Source: Thermoanaerobaculia bacterium (GTDB lineage Bacteria; Acidobacteriota; Thermoanaerobaculia; Multivoradales; J023). From it: DNA of 64,000 nt. Below the pieces are notes generated by a model. The model was given only the letters and a program-made list of their open reading frames with translations, did no database searches and was not told where the DNA came from. Below, one piece after another: positions 15,549-23,947 of the stretch. Positions within the stretch are counted from its first letter, which is position 1. Each line of letters starts with the position of its first letter. A program made the translations under genes and the position numbers. The stretch covers positions 434,001 through 498,000 of the forward strand of contig JAUIJL010000001.1 in assembly GCA_030431255.1 (NCBI GenBank), given 5' to 3'.

Positions 15549-17588
15549 ATGAGCCGAGAGGCAGCCGTCCGAGAGCTATACGAGCAGACCGTGGCCTTGA
15601 CCGACGGTCAACGGTCGAGCCTGCTCGAATCCAGCGATTTCGACCCTGTGGTCGCGACCCGAGCCCAGCAATTGCTGACCGCGGCCACGCTGCTGTCTTC
15701 CGGACGGGCGGCTCCGACACCCAAGCCGCCCGACACACCGCCGGCCAAGGTCGGTCGTTACGAGATTCTGGGAGTGCTCGGTCAGGGGGGATTCGGCATT
15801 GTCTACAGCGGTCGCGACACCGTGCTCAAGCGTCGGGTGGCGATCAAGATGTGTCTCTCGGACGACGAGGAGCTGCGTCGACGATTCGTGCATGAAGCGG
15901 AGATCTCAGCCGCGCTGCAACACCCGAATGTGGTGACGATCTACGATTTCGGCGTCTCGGACGGCTTGCCCTACCTCGTGCAGGAGCTGCTCTCCGGCGA
16001 GGATATGTCGGACACCATCCGCGACAGCACGCCGGCGGACCTCGATCTGGACCTGCGGATACGAGCTTTGTTGGGAGTGGCCGAGGGCTTGGCCCACGCC
16101 CACCGCCATGGGGTGGTGCATCGGGATATCAAACCGAGCAATGTGCGCTTGACCGACACCGGTGGCATCAAGCTACTGGACTTCGGAATCGCCCAGCTTC
16201 TGCACCGCCATTCCGACCTGAGCGTTGACGAGAGCGTTGCCGGCACCGTCGGATATTTAGCGCCGGAGCAGCTCAACGGCGAGGCGGTGGGTAAATCGGC
16301 GGACGTATTCTCCTTCGGCGCTCTGGCCTTCGAATGGTTGACCGGTAAGCGGGCCTTTCCCGGTGTTTCCTTTGCCGAGGTGGCCTACGGCTTGCTCTTC
16401 CACCCCGTGGAGCTGGATGAGCTACGCCTTGCGGGAGTGCCGGAAGGCCTGGTCGCGGTGGTCGAGCGTTGTCTGCGGAAAGACGCCGCGGAGCGTTACG
16501 AGGATGCCGCCTATTTGGCTGACGACTTGCGTGATCTGCACCTGGGCGGGACCGTCGATCCCACGTCTGATCCCACGTCGTCCTCTCAGGTCCCGGTGGA
16601 TGTTGACATGTCGCAGACCCCCGCCAAAAAGCCGGGCCCGGGCCGGTGGATCGCAGGGCTCCTCATGGCCGTCGGAATGGTCTTCGGGCTTTGGCGCGGG
16701 CTCGAAGAGCCGGAGCGAGCCGAGGATGGGTCGACCGGCGGGGTCGGCTCGACCCAAGGCACCGAGTCTGCAGCGCTGGGTTCTCTGACGCCTGAGCCTT
16801 TGCCTGGGCCGAGCGAGCCGACGGGCACGAATCCGGCGGATCCGCCGCCGGGCAATGCCGTCGAATCTGAGATCCTCGGCGAGGAGGAGGTTTCGTCTAA
16901 GGCGCCTCAACCGGCTCGAACCGATCCCGAGCGCCCGCCGCCCTCTGATCCGTCACCGCCGGTGGAGCAACCCGTGGAGCAGGAGCCACCGGCTCAGAGT
17001 GCGGAACAGACCACAGAAAAGACCACGAAGGTCGACCAGCCCGAAGCGGCGACGGCAGGAGCAGCGCGCGAAATCGCCGTCGCCGAGAGCCCTGAAGGGG
17101 AGGGCCCAGGCGATCCGAAATCGCCGGTGGAAACCTCCGAGATCAAAGCTCGAGCCGTGATGGCCCCACCGCCGGTGGCAGAACCCGAAGCGGCCGACCC
17201 GTCTCTGGTTTCCGCAGACCCCAGCTCTGCGGTCCCTTCAGAAGCGACCCCGCCGGCCAAAGGGCGGGTTGACAGCGAGCTCGAAAGCCCTCAGCTCTAC
17301 ATGGAAGGTCAAGCCGGGGTGATCCCGCCCCAACCGATAGATGCTCCGAGCGCGGAATACCCCCGCCGAGCCCGTCGTCGACAGATCACGACCCAGGTGG
17401 TGGTCGCCGTGCTGGTCGACGCCCAGGGTCGGGTGACCCGCACTTTGTTGGAACGACGGGATCGTAGCGAGCTGGGCTTCAACGAAGCGGCGGAAACCGC
17501 GGCCCGAGCCACCCGATTCGAGCCCGCCACCCTGGACGGCGTTCGCGGGTCGATGTGGGCTCGCCTGATCTACAACTTTAAGCCGTAG
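15549..17588 (+). CDS. Ser/Thr kinase-TonB fusion protein
   Basis: 679 residues. The N-terminal PknB-type kinase (about 66-325) has LGQGGFGIVYSG, VAIKMCL, HRDIKPSNVRL (about 190), LLDFGIAQ and GTVGYLAPEQ. One membrane helix (about 365-385, RWIAGLLMAVGMVFGLWRG) is followed by a 200-residue Pro/Glu/Ser-rich linker. A C-terminal TonB domain follows (about 593-679: IDAPSAEYPRRARRRQ, VVVAVLVDAQGRVTRTLLE, ATRFEPATLDG). TonB normally couples ExbBD to outer-membrane receptors. Here a cytoplasmic kinase replaces TonB's short N-terminus, so the protein could link receptor state to phosphorylation. The convergent neighbour ends six bases away and encodes a TonB-dependent receptor. No ExbB or ExbD gene is in the window. 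Confidence 0.88.
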   Translation: MSREAAVRELYEQTVALTDGQRSSLLESSDFDPVVATRAQQLLTAATLLSSGRAAPTPKPPDTPPAKVGRYEILGVLGQGGFGIVYSGRDTVLKRRVAIKMCLSDDEELRRRFVHEAEISAALQHPNVVTIYDFGVSDGLPYLVQELLSGEDMSDTIRDSTPADLDLDLRIRALLGVAEGLAHAHRHGVVHRDIKPSNVRLTDTGGIKLLDFGIAQLLHRHSDLSVDESVAGTVGYLAPEQLNGEAVGKSADVFSFGALAFEWLTGKRAFPGVSFAEVAYGLLFHPVELDELRLAGVPEGLVAVVERCLRKDAAERYEDAAYLADDLRDLHLGGTVDPTSDPTSSSQVPVDVDMSQTPAKKPGPGRWIAGLLMAVGMVFGLWRGLEEPERAEDGSTGGVGSTQGTESAALGSLTPEPLPGPSEPTGTNPADPPPGNAVESEILGEEEVSSKAPQPARTDPERPPPSDPSPPVEQPVEQEPPAQSAEQTTEKTTKVDQPEAATAGAAREIAVAESPEGEGPGDPKSPVETSEIKARAVMAPPPVAEPEAADPSLVSADPSSAVPSEATPPAKGRVDSELESPQLYMEGQAGVIPPQPIDAPSAEYPRRARRRQITTQVVVAVLVDAQGRVTRTLLERRDRSELGFNEAAETAARATRFEPATLDGVRGSMWARLIYNFKP

Positions 17589-17593
17589 GGTCC

Positions 17594-20515
17594 TCAGAAT
17601 CTCAGCTCGATCGAGAATCGAAGACGTCTGGGCTCTTGAAGGTCCGCCAACCCCCTGGGCAGGCCGAAGCCCGGCAGGTCGATATCTTCTTCCACGCCGA
17701 GTTGCGTCTGCTCGTCGAGCAGGTTGAAGACCTCGAGCTTCGCCAGGATCTCGAGCCGGCTGCGGGTTTCGATGGCCGCGGTCAGGCTCACATCCCATTG
17801 CAAGACGTCGTCCAACCGCCGGCTGCCCCTCGGGTCGAGGAAGATGATGGCTCCCTGTTGGGTGTCTCGGCGTTCCGCTTGCCAAGGTGTGCCGCTCTCG
17901 TAGGTCAGCGCGTTGCCCACGGTGAGGACCGTGCTCGACAGCGGAATCTCGTAAAGGCCGAAGATCCGCAGACGATTGGGGCGGTCGTAGGGCGCTCGGC
18001 CGTAGCGATTGATCACGTTGCCGTCGCTCAAATCCGTGAAATCGAGAAACGTGGAGTCGCCCCGGCGGCTGAAAAGGTTGCCCTCGGTTTTGCTGCGGGT
18101 CAGCGACGCGAGCATCTGCCAGCGATCGGCAAAGCGTTTCTGCACCAGCAGGCGGACGGCTTGGTGTCGACGTTCCCCTTGCTCGACATTGATGACCTGA
18201 TCCGCGCGCTCGTCGAAGAAAATGACATCGTCCCAAAAATCGTCCCAGCGTCTGGAAATGGCGTGCAGCTGGAGCGAGACCGTGTCGCTCAGGCGTCGTT
18301 CGAAACCGAGCCCCCATTCGTCCATGCGGGTTCGTCGCAAATTCGGATCCAGCTCCGCCTCTTGGAACGGCTCGATCTCGAAGCTCTCGAGAAATCCCCA
18401 ACAGGGGGAGCCGAGGTCGCCGGCGTCGGCGCCTTCGCACGACGGATCGCCGACCTGCCAGACGTAGAGCGAGGCTCCGGAGAAGAGGTCCGACCGCAGG
18501 AAGCTGTCCGTGAAGCCCTGGGGAAAGGGCTCGAAATAGCGACCGGCAAATAACGAGTAGAGGGTGGTGCCGTCGCCCGTGGCGTCGTATTTGACCCCCA
18601 GGCGCGGGGCGACGCCCTGATGGTCGGTGAGATCACGACCCTCGATTTCTTCGGTGATTTGACGCTCCCACCGCACACCGACGTCGAAGAGCCAGCGTCC
18701 GAAAGTGACGGCGTCGCCGACATAGATCGCGGTGTTGGCAGATCGGCTGCGGGAGCCGGGAATGTCCGGGATATTGAAAAGCAGAAATGGGGAGAAGGTG
18801 CCCTGTGCGGGATCGAAGGAGCTGCAGCGGCCGCCCGCGAGGCATTCCTCCGATAGGCCGAGATCGAGAAAAAGCTGGCTCGTCACCGGTTGGCCGGTTT
18901 CTTGATCGACGCCTTCCAACCCGCTGAAGCGCAGGTTTCGCTCCGATTCGCTGTATTGAATGTCGAGCCCGAGGCGCAGGTCGTGGTCCACCTTGTCGCC
19001 GCTTTTGAACCATGAGAGGGCAAAACCTCCCTGGCGCCGAGGGCGGGTTTCTCGGCCGACATCGGTGAGACCGTTGTAGATGGTCAGCTCATCGAAGACG
19101 TCGTCCAGCTCGACCTCGTCGAAGTTAGGGCCCAAGCGGGTGATGTCGGCGTGCACGGCGTCGCCGGTGAGGCCGGTCCGACGACCCGGGTCCCGTCGCA
19201 ACGTGCGATCCTGGAGGGCGATCGAGGCGCTCGCGGTCCACGACGGACCGAGCACGCCGGTCCAATCGATCTTCTCGAAGTGACCGCTCTGCCGGAGCCG
19301 AGAGATCGCCGCCAGATCTCCGGCGATGGGCACGATCAGCGCGTCGAATGCGCTCGTCGCCGGTTTGCCCGTGGTGTTTTCGGCGGCGTCGAGCAGGGGT
19401 GAGAACGCCAGGGAGGCGGCGGAGTCGACGGCGTATTGGCCTTCGATCGTATGGCTCTCGCCGATCCGCCCGCCGAAGCGAAAAAGGGCCGATTCCACCG
19501 CCACGCCCGCGTCCCAAAAATCGCCGGCCAAGGTGGGGCGGGAAAGGGTCGATTCACCGTCCTGGCCGGCGGCGAAGTACCAGGCGCGATTGGCAAATAG
19601 CGGGCCGGAGAGGGTGACGGCGGAGGTTTGATCGTCGCCGGAGCCCTGATTGGCCGCGTCGATGTCCAGGGCCAAGGTTTCCGAGCCCGGTCGAGACGCG
19701 TAGTCGGAACGCCCGGAGCTCGGCTCCACCTGCCAGCGAGCGGTGCCCCGATGTCGACCGTCGCCGGTGCGCGTCACCACATTGATCACGGCTCCGGACA
19801 CACGCCCGAGCTCCGCGGGCATGCCGGCGGTCACCACCTCCACGGACTCGACCGCTTCATACGCGAGATTGAGGCCGAATAGGCCGGTCACGGCGTCGGT
19901 GGTGTCGACACCGTCGATCAAGAAGAGGTTGTTGCTGCGCAACGCGCCGCCGACATTCGGATTGCCGTCTTGGCCGCCGCCGACGTCCGGCAACAGCAGG
20001 GCGACACTTTGGTAGAAGCGCTCCACGGGCAGCACGTCCAGGAACTCCCGGCGGACCACGGATCTCACCCGCGTGTCCTGGGAGTCGACCAAGGGAGCCA
20101 GGGCCACCACTTGCACGCTCTCCGAAGGGCCGGACAGCACAGCCGCGGGGTCGACAGCATTGCCGCCTTCCGCTTCGTCCAGCTTCAGATCCACTCTCGT
20201 GGTGCGACCCACATAGACCGCCACACCGTCGCGCCGGTCTTGCAGGCTCAGCAACTGGGCGCTGACGTCGTACCCGCCGGGGCGCAGAGCGGGGAAGCGG
20301 AACCGTCCGGTTTCATCGGTCAAGGCCCCGCGCCGTCCATCGGGTCCCTCCAAGGTGATTTGAACCCCCGGCACCGGGCTCAGCTCGGCGTCGACCACCG
20401 TGCCGGCCAGATTTCCGGTTTGGGTGCCGTCGGCGGCGGCTTTCCTTGGGCCGACGGCGATCAGGAGGAGCGCCGAGACAACGAGGATGAGGACAAGGCG
20501 ATAGGGAATTTGCAT
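17594..20515 (-). CDS. TonB-dependent receptor with carboxypeptidase-like regulatory domain
   Basis: 973 residues from the ATG at 20515, where a signal peptide begins (QIPYRLVLILVVSALLLIAV). Order: carboxypeptidase-regulatory-like domain (about 35-115: GNLAGTVVDAELSPVPGVQI, GRFRFPALRPGGYDV), plug (about 135-250: LLPDVGGGQDGNPNVGGALR, FLIDGVDTTDAV, VVTAGMPAELGRVSGAVINV), then a beta-barrel ending in RRLRFSIELRF with a terminal Phe as expected for BamA recognition. This class is abundant in Acidobacteriota and Bacteroidota; the substrate is unknown. It is convergent with the kinase-TonB gene, and functional pairing is an inference from proximity. Confidence 0.92.
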   Translation of the reverse strand: MQIPYRLVLILVVSALLLIAVGPRKAAADGTQTGNLAGTVVDAELSPVPGVQITLEGPDGRRGALTDETGRFRFPALRPGGYDVSAQLLSLQDRRDGVAVYVGRTTRVDLKLDEAEGGNAVDPAAVLSGPSESVQVVALAPLVDSQDTRVRSVVRREFLDVLPVERFYQSVALLLPDVGGGQDGNPNVGGALRSNNLFLIDGVDTTDAVTGLFGLNLAYEAVESVEVVTAGMPAELGRVSGAVINVVTRTGDGRHRGTARWQVEPSSGRSDYASRPGSETLALDIDAANQGSGDDQTSAVTLSGPLFANRAWYFAAGQDGESTLSRPTLAGDFWDAGVAVESALFRFGGRIGESHTIEGQYAVDSAASLAFSPLLDAAENTTGKPATSAFDALIVPIAGDLAAISRLRQSGHFEKIDWTGVLGPSWTASASIALQDRTLRRDPGRRTGLTGDAVHADITRLGPNFDEVELDDVFDELTIYNGLTDVGRETRPRRQGGFALSWFKSGDKVDHDLRLGLDIQYSESERNLRFSGLEGVDQETGQPVTSQLFLDLGLSEECLAGGRCSSFDPAQGTFSPFLLFNIPDIPGSRSRSANTAIYVGDAVTFGRWLFDVGVRWERQITEEIEGRDLTDHQGVAPRLGVKYDATGDGTTLYSLFAGRYFEPFPQGFTDSFLRSDLFSGASLYVWQVGDPSCEGADAGDLGSPCWGFLESFEIEPFQEAELDPNLRRTRMDEWGLGFERRLSDTVSLQLHAISRRWDDFWDDVIFFDERADQVINVEQGERRHQAVRLLVQKRFADRWQMLASLTRSKTEGNLFSRRGDSTFLDFTDLSDGNVINRYGRAPYDRPNRLRIFGLYEIPLSSTVLTVGNALTYESGTPWQAERRDTQQGAIIFLDPRGSRRLDDVLQWDVSLTAAIETRSRLEILAKLEVFNLLDEQTQLGVEEDIDLPGFGLPRGLADLQEPRRLRFSIELRF

Positions 20516-20537
20516 GGTTGGAGCCTGGGTGGCCTCC

Positions 20538-20903
20538 CTAGGAAGCTCGCAGGATTTTCTCCATCTTGCGTCCCTTCGCGAGCTCATCCACCAACTTGTC
20601 TAAGTAGCGGACCTGTCGGGTCAAGGGCGTTTCGATGTCTTCGATTCGATAACCGCAGATCACACCCTTGATCAGACTCGCATTCGGGTTGAGCGTCGCT
20701 TCAGCGAAGAATTGCTCGAATGTCACGTCACTGTCGGCCAACGATCGCACCTTGGCCTCGTCAAACCCCGTCAGCCAGGAGATGACCTGGTGAAGCTCGT
20801 CCAGGGTCCGCCCCTTCTTTTCGACTTTCGTCACGTAGTGGGGATAAACGGAGGCGAATTTCATGTCGGCGATTCGCTGATCGTGTTCTGGCGTGGTGGT
20901 CAT
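20538..20903 (-). CDS. DUF2200 family protein
   Basis: 121 residues from the ATG at 20903 ([20 protein letters not shown]), chosen because the DUF2200 family starts there; an extension to 20942 adds non-conserved residues. Recognisable segments are [47 protein letters not shown] and [20 protein letters not shown]. The family is small, cytoplasmic, helical and uncharacterised. The gene ends 23 bases before the TonB receptor start, so the two may share a transcript. Confidence 0.85.
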   Translation of the reverse strand: MTTTPEHDQRIADMKFASVYPHYVTKVEKKGRTLDELHQVISWLTGFDEAKVRSLADSDVTFEQFFAEATLNPNASLIKGVICGYRIEDIETPLTRQVRYLDKLVDELAKGRKMEKILRAS

Positions 20904-21059
20904 AGTCGGGTACCGAGGTCGGTTGGGTGGGAAGGTGGGCACGTCTCGCCGTGCATTTTTCAGAGTGTATCTTCTTCGTGTTCATCGAGACGAATTGGAT
21001 AAAATGGGTCTCGGAATTTCGCCATCGCTATCCTCAAGCTTTTGCACTGAGACTTCTTC

Positions 21060-21620
21060 TTGCGAGCTCGATTCTCAACAATCCGCTTCGCCTTGCTGCG
21101 CAGCGATGAGCGGGCCGATGACGTGTCGGCCCTGCGTCGGCTAGCTTTTGCCGGTCGATTCGGACCCGAGGACCTCGCGCAGGGCATCAGCGATCCCCGC
21201 GAGAGCCGGGCCCGAGTCGTTGTCGCCGAAGGGGAGAGGGCTCTCGTCGGCTCCGTCCGTTTGATCCCTCCTGGCCCCGGGCCGCTTCTTTATCCCACGA
21301 CACGCTTCGTCGGAGATGTCGGCACCCTGGCTCCGGACCCGGTCCGAGCGGAGGCCGGCTGGGGATGTGTGCACCCGGAGCACCAGGGCACAGGGCTCTT
21401 TCGTCGGCTCATGAAAAGGACGATTTCAGTCGCCCGGAGCTTCAAGGCAGAAGCTCTCATTCTCGCCACTCGACGAGAGCACTCAGCGTTCTGGCGATCG
21501 CTCGATTTCGAGGTGACCGGCGTTTCCTATCGCGGCGCGTTCTCTGGGGCCGACTATGTTGTGGTGTCGGTGGATCTGCTCCGAATCTCAGGGAATCCCG
21601 TCATTTGCCGGAGGGTTTAG
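21060..21620 (+). CDS. GNAT-family N-acetyltransferase
   Basis: About 186 residues from a TTG; the true start is uncertain because no clear ribosome binding site is seen. The acetyl-CoA fold shows in VVVAEGERALVGSVRLIPPG, AGWGCVHPEHQGTGLFRRLM (the pyrophosphate loop is HQGTGLF, a variant of Q/RxxGxG/A) and ALILATRREHSAFWRSLDFE, the usual beta5-alpha4 and C-terminal segment. The acceptor substrate is not predictable. A patch of gene fragments follows. Confidence 0.75.
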   Translation: MRARFSTIRFALLRSDERADDVSALRRLAFAGRFGPEDLAQGISDPRESRARVVVAEGERALVGSVRLIPPGPGPLLYPTTRFVGDVGTLAPDPVRAEAGWGCVHPEHQGTGLFRRLMKRTISVARSFKAEALILATRREHSAFWRSLDFEVTGVSYRGAFSGADYVVVSVDLLRISGNPVICRRV

Positions 21621-21694
21621 AATCGAGCTCTCTATCGTTCAGACCCGATGACACCGGCTCGCCCGATCCGGGGAGCGAGCGCAAAGGAGATGTC

Positions 21695-22086
21695 GTGACC
21701 AGGATGCATACGAGACGGGAACCCTTGCCGGAGCAGAGTCAGAAGCCGGAGCCACAACAGGCCTCGGCCCGACGATCCATCGCACGGTGCAACAAGTGTT
21801 GGCGGGGCAAGATCGCTTGATCGAGCTGATCAAGAAATACGACATCAAAATGGGCTTCGGCACGGATTTCGTATTCGGTAGCTACAAAAGCCTGGTCCGA
21901 GAATTCATCGCCCGGACCCAATATTTCTCTCCGGCCGAGATCCTCATCCAAGCCACCTCCGAAAGCGCGGAAATCATCCGCATGGCCGGCAAGCTCGACC
22001 CCTACGACTCCTTCGGCGAAATCAAAGAGGGTTGGCTGGGGTGATCATGAAAGACGGTAAGTTGGTCAAGAATACGCTCGGGAAGT
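21695..22086 (+). pseudogene. Truncated gene start joined to the C-terminus of an amidohydrolase
   Basis: A GTG at 21695 with a good AAAGGAG site opens a 41-codon frame (MTRMHTRREPLPEQSQ...), which runs out of frame into an amidohydrolase tail. The tail (about 21787-22044) is ELIKKYDIKMGFGTDFVFGS, SPAEILIQATSESAEIIRMA, GKLDPYDSFGEIKEG. It is interrupted by a TGA at 22042-22044, after which the family's end IMKDGKLVKN continues to 22088. The metal-binding N-terminal half is missing. At least a deletion, a frameshift and a nonsense mutation are inferred. Confidence 0.6.
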
Positions 22087-22380
22087 GAGCCGGGCACCTA
22101 CAACACCACGCTCACCATTCTGGTGCCCGACGCCACCAACGTCGACGTGCCGATTACGATGACCGTTCCGAACACGCCTCTCACGGCGCCCGCCAATCCG
22201 TTTCCGGTCAATGGTGCCACCAACCAACCCCTGGCCTTCACCATGGATTGGACCGCATCGGACCCGGATTTCGGTCAGGTGGTGACCTACGACCTCTATT
22301 TTTCGACCAGCCAGCCCCTGGTCAACACCTTGGTCCGTGATTCCGCCGGGACCCCGGGTCGGTCGGCTTTTCGCCGGACG
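22081..22380 (+). pseudogene. Internal fragment of a secreted Ig/fibronectin-like protein
   Basis: A frame open from before the amidohydrolase end encodes SEPGTYNTTLTILVPDATNV, DVPITMTVPN, PFPVNGATNQPLAFTMDW and VVTYDLYFSTSQP. This is the pattern of Ig-like domains of exported proteins. There is no start or signal peptide, and around 22345 the similarity appears to move to another frame (VGFSPDDSWFNG). It ends at the large hairpin 22397-22440. It is a remnant. Confidence 0.5.
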
Positions 22381-22396
22381 ACTCGTGGTTCAACGG

Positions 22397-22440
22397 ACCT
22401 TCAGGTGGTTCAGTGATGGTTCACTGAACCACCTGAAGGT
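22397..22440. repeat. Perfect 20-bp inverted repeat with 4-base loop
   Basis: Left arm 22397-22416 starts ACCTTCAGGTGG; loop TGGT 22417-22420; right arm 22421-22440 ends CCACCTGAAGGT. No mismatch in 20 pairs and no T-run after it, so it is not a standard terminator. It marks the boundary between the fragment patch and the gene at 22555. Confidence 0.9.
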
Positions 22441-22509
22441 GGAGGAAGTACCGAATTTCTGGAGCTTTGGGAGGTTTGGAGGCTTGGCATGCGCCGTGCA
22501 ATCTCGGTC

Positions 22510-22538
22510 TTTCGAGCCCGCATGAGGCGGGCTCGAAA
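22510..22538 (+). promoter_or_regulatory. 12-bp hairpin directly before the ribosome binding site of the 22555 gene
   Basis: TTTCGAGCCCGC (22510-22521), loop ATGAG, GCGGGCTCGAAA (22527-22538). The GAGGAAG ribosome binding site follows within four bases, so the structure would sit in the 5' leader and could stabilise the mRNA or tune initiation. Confidence 0.6.
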
Positions 22539-22554
22539 CAGAGAGGAAGCACCC

Positions 22555-23409
22555 ATGTCCGTCCAAATCTTGTCTCAGAACGCCGCGCCCGGAAAGCAAG
22601 TGAAATTCAACTTCTCCGCCGAGGTGGTGTCCTATGTCATCGGCATCAGCTACTGGTATTTCGAGTACGACAAATCCGATCACCAGACCAAAGAAATCTC
22701 CCTGAATATCGACTCCAGCAGCAACGGCGATGTGGTCTACGCGACCCCCAAAGCCGTGCTCTCCGGCCAGGGGCATGGTCTGAATTCGAGCTCGACCGTC
22801 AACATGAGCTGCATCGCCGTGTTGAAGGAAGCTGAGAGCGACCTGGTTCTGGCGAGCCTCCCGGGTCTGGCGAATGGCTCCAAAAGCACCCCGATCACGA
22901 CTCCGGTGCCTTCGAGCATCGACGCTGGGGTGGTCAACGGGTGGTATGCGGAATACGGGGCGGGGCATCACGTCAAGACTTTCCAAACCAGCGTTCAGAC
23001 CATCGTCAACGGCTCGCTGACGACCCTCGAAAGCACGATGGTGATGAAGGACAATACGGGCCACTCCGCGTCCAATCCGACCCTCGACGCCGGGCTGATC
23101 GCCTCTTCGAGCCCGGAGCTGATCGCCGGGTATCTCCAACAAGAGCAGACGGGCAGCCCGCTCCAGGTCTCGTTTCCGGGAGTGAGCAACCTGAGCAGCG
23201 TGGGGGTCATGCTGCAGAGCCTCACCGTCAGCTACGGCACCAACACGGATCACGACATCAAATTCATCGGCGGGGGCACGACGGGCTGGACCGTCAACGG
23301 CAACACCGTCACCCTCAACAACGCGCAGGGGCTGATGAGCGATGGAAAGCACAACCAGGACAGCTCGCTGTCCTCGGTGTCGCTGATCGTCTTGGCGGTC
23401 CCGGCCTGA
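22555..23409 (+). CDS. Beta-rich cytoplasmic protein of unknown function
   Basis: 284 residues from the ATG at 22555 (GAGGAAG eight bases before). No signal peptide, membrane segment or Cys cluster. The protein is rich in Ser, Thr, Asn, Gly and Val with alternating hydrophobic strands, e.g. GKQVKFNFSAEVVSYVIGIS, YWYFEYDKSDHQTKEISLNI, GYLQQEQTGSPLQVSFPGVS. The second half (NGWYAEYGAGHHVKTFQTSV onward) looks like a second beta-sandwich. I recognise no family; lectin-like or pore-forming-toxin-like folds are possibilities, not claims. It is a monocistronic unit with its own 5' hairpin and a very strong terminator, which suggests high expression. A second signal-less beta-rich protein lies at 26306. 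Confidence 0.7.
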   Translation: MSVQILSQNAAPGKQVKFNFSAEVVSYVIGISYWYFEYDKSDHQTKEISLNIDSSSNGDVVYATPKAVLSGQGHGLNSSSTVNMSCIAVLKEAESDLVLASLPGLANGSKSTPITTPVPSSIDAGVVNGWYAEYGAGHHVKTFQTSVQTIVNGSLTTLESTMVMKDNTGHSASNPTLDAGLIASSSPELIAGYLQQEQTGSPLQVSFPGVSNLSSVGVMLQSLTVSYGTNTDHDIKFIGGGTTGWTVNGNTVTLNNAQGLMSDGKHNQDSSLSSVSLIVLAVPA

Positions 23410-23459
23410 TCCTTGGCCGACTGACTCCCTTGCCGACGGATTCCTTCAACGACCGACCC

Positions 23460-23497
23460 GCGACCCGCGGCTGCCCGCCGCGGGTCGCTTCGTTTTT
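23460..23497 (+). terminator. Strong rho-independent terminator
   Basis: GCGACCCGCGGC (23460-23471), loop TGCCC, GCCGCGGGTCGC (23477-23488), then TTCGTTTTT. A perfect 12-bp GC stem, 50 bases after the stop of the 22555 gene. Confidence 0.92.
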
Positions 23498-23525
23498 GGG
23501 GGCTCGCGGCCGAGGAGCGCGGTAC

Positions 23526-23795
23526 TCAAGCCCCCGACCGTTTGAGCCGGGAGAGCGCTCGTCTGGACTCGAGAAGGCTGGGATGCTCGGCCGGCAGCAG
23601 CTCGGAGCGGAGCCTTACGGCTCGATCGAGCGCTGCCAGTGCCGCAGGCAAATCCTCGTGGACCAAACCGGTAGTGTCGAGGCTTTGCCCCGGTGCTCTG
23701 CGCAGCTGACGGCGGGCGACGGCTTTGAGCTCACGGTATATGGGATTTCGGCTGGGCGCCTGCCGAAAATACCCGCTCTCCGGAGCAGGTGTCAC
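23526..23795 (-). pseudogene. Fossil of an ECF sigma/TPR kinase locus (in-frame deletion fusion)
   Basis: The 89-codon frame begins like region 2 of a kinase-linked ECF sigma factor (IYRELKAVARRQLRRAPGQS, LDTTGLVHE), which aligns by eye with VYRELKAIAGSQLVGERPGH in the intact factor at 2603. It then switches directly to the end of a TPR kinase (AALAALDRAVRLRSELLPAE, SRRALSRLKRSG). Everything between, meaning the rest of the sigma factor and most of a kinase, is gone. The fused product lacks sigma region 4 and the kinase domain and should be inert. It lies 150 bases from, and divergent to, an intact kinase gene. Confidence 0.65.
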
Positions 23796-23947
23796 GTCGG
23801 GTAGGCAGGGAGCGGGCCTCAGATTCAGGCGAGGTGGAGCAGCCGGTCGGGCTCGGCCGGAGGGCTGGAGAATCGTGATAATTTGCCCTGGGTTTTCTCT
23901 CTAATCCCGTCTGTGAGCGGCTTGTTGTCGCTTTGGAGGAGCTGTCG

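Noticed and set aside
17238-18440. 400-codon minus-strand frame over kinase-TonB and receptor ends
   Set aside because: Arg/Pro-rich low-complexity translation typical of a shadow frame; both other genes have clear domains.
22390-23352. 320-codon minus-strand frame opposite the 22555 gene
   Set aside because: No ribosome binding site; runs through the hairpin; the plus strand has start signal and terminator.
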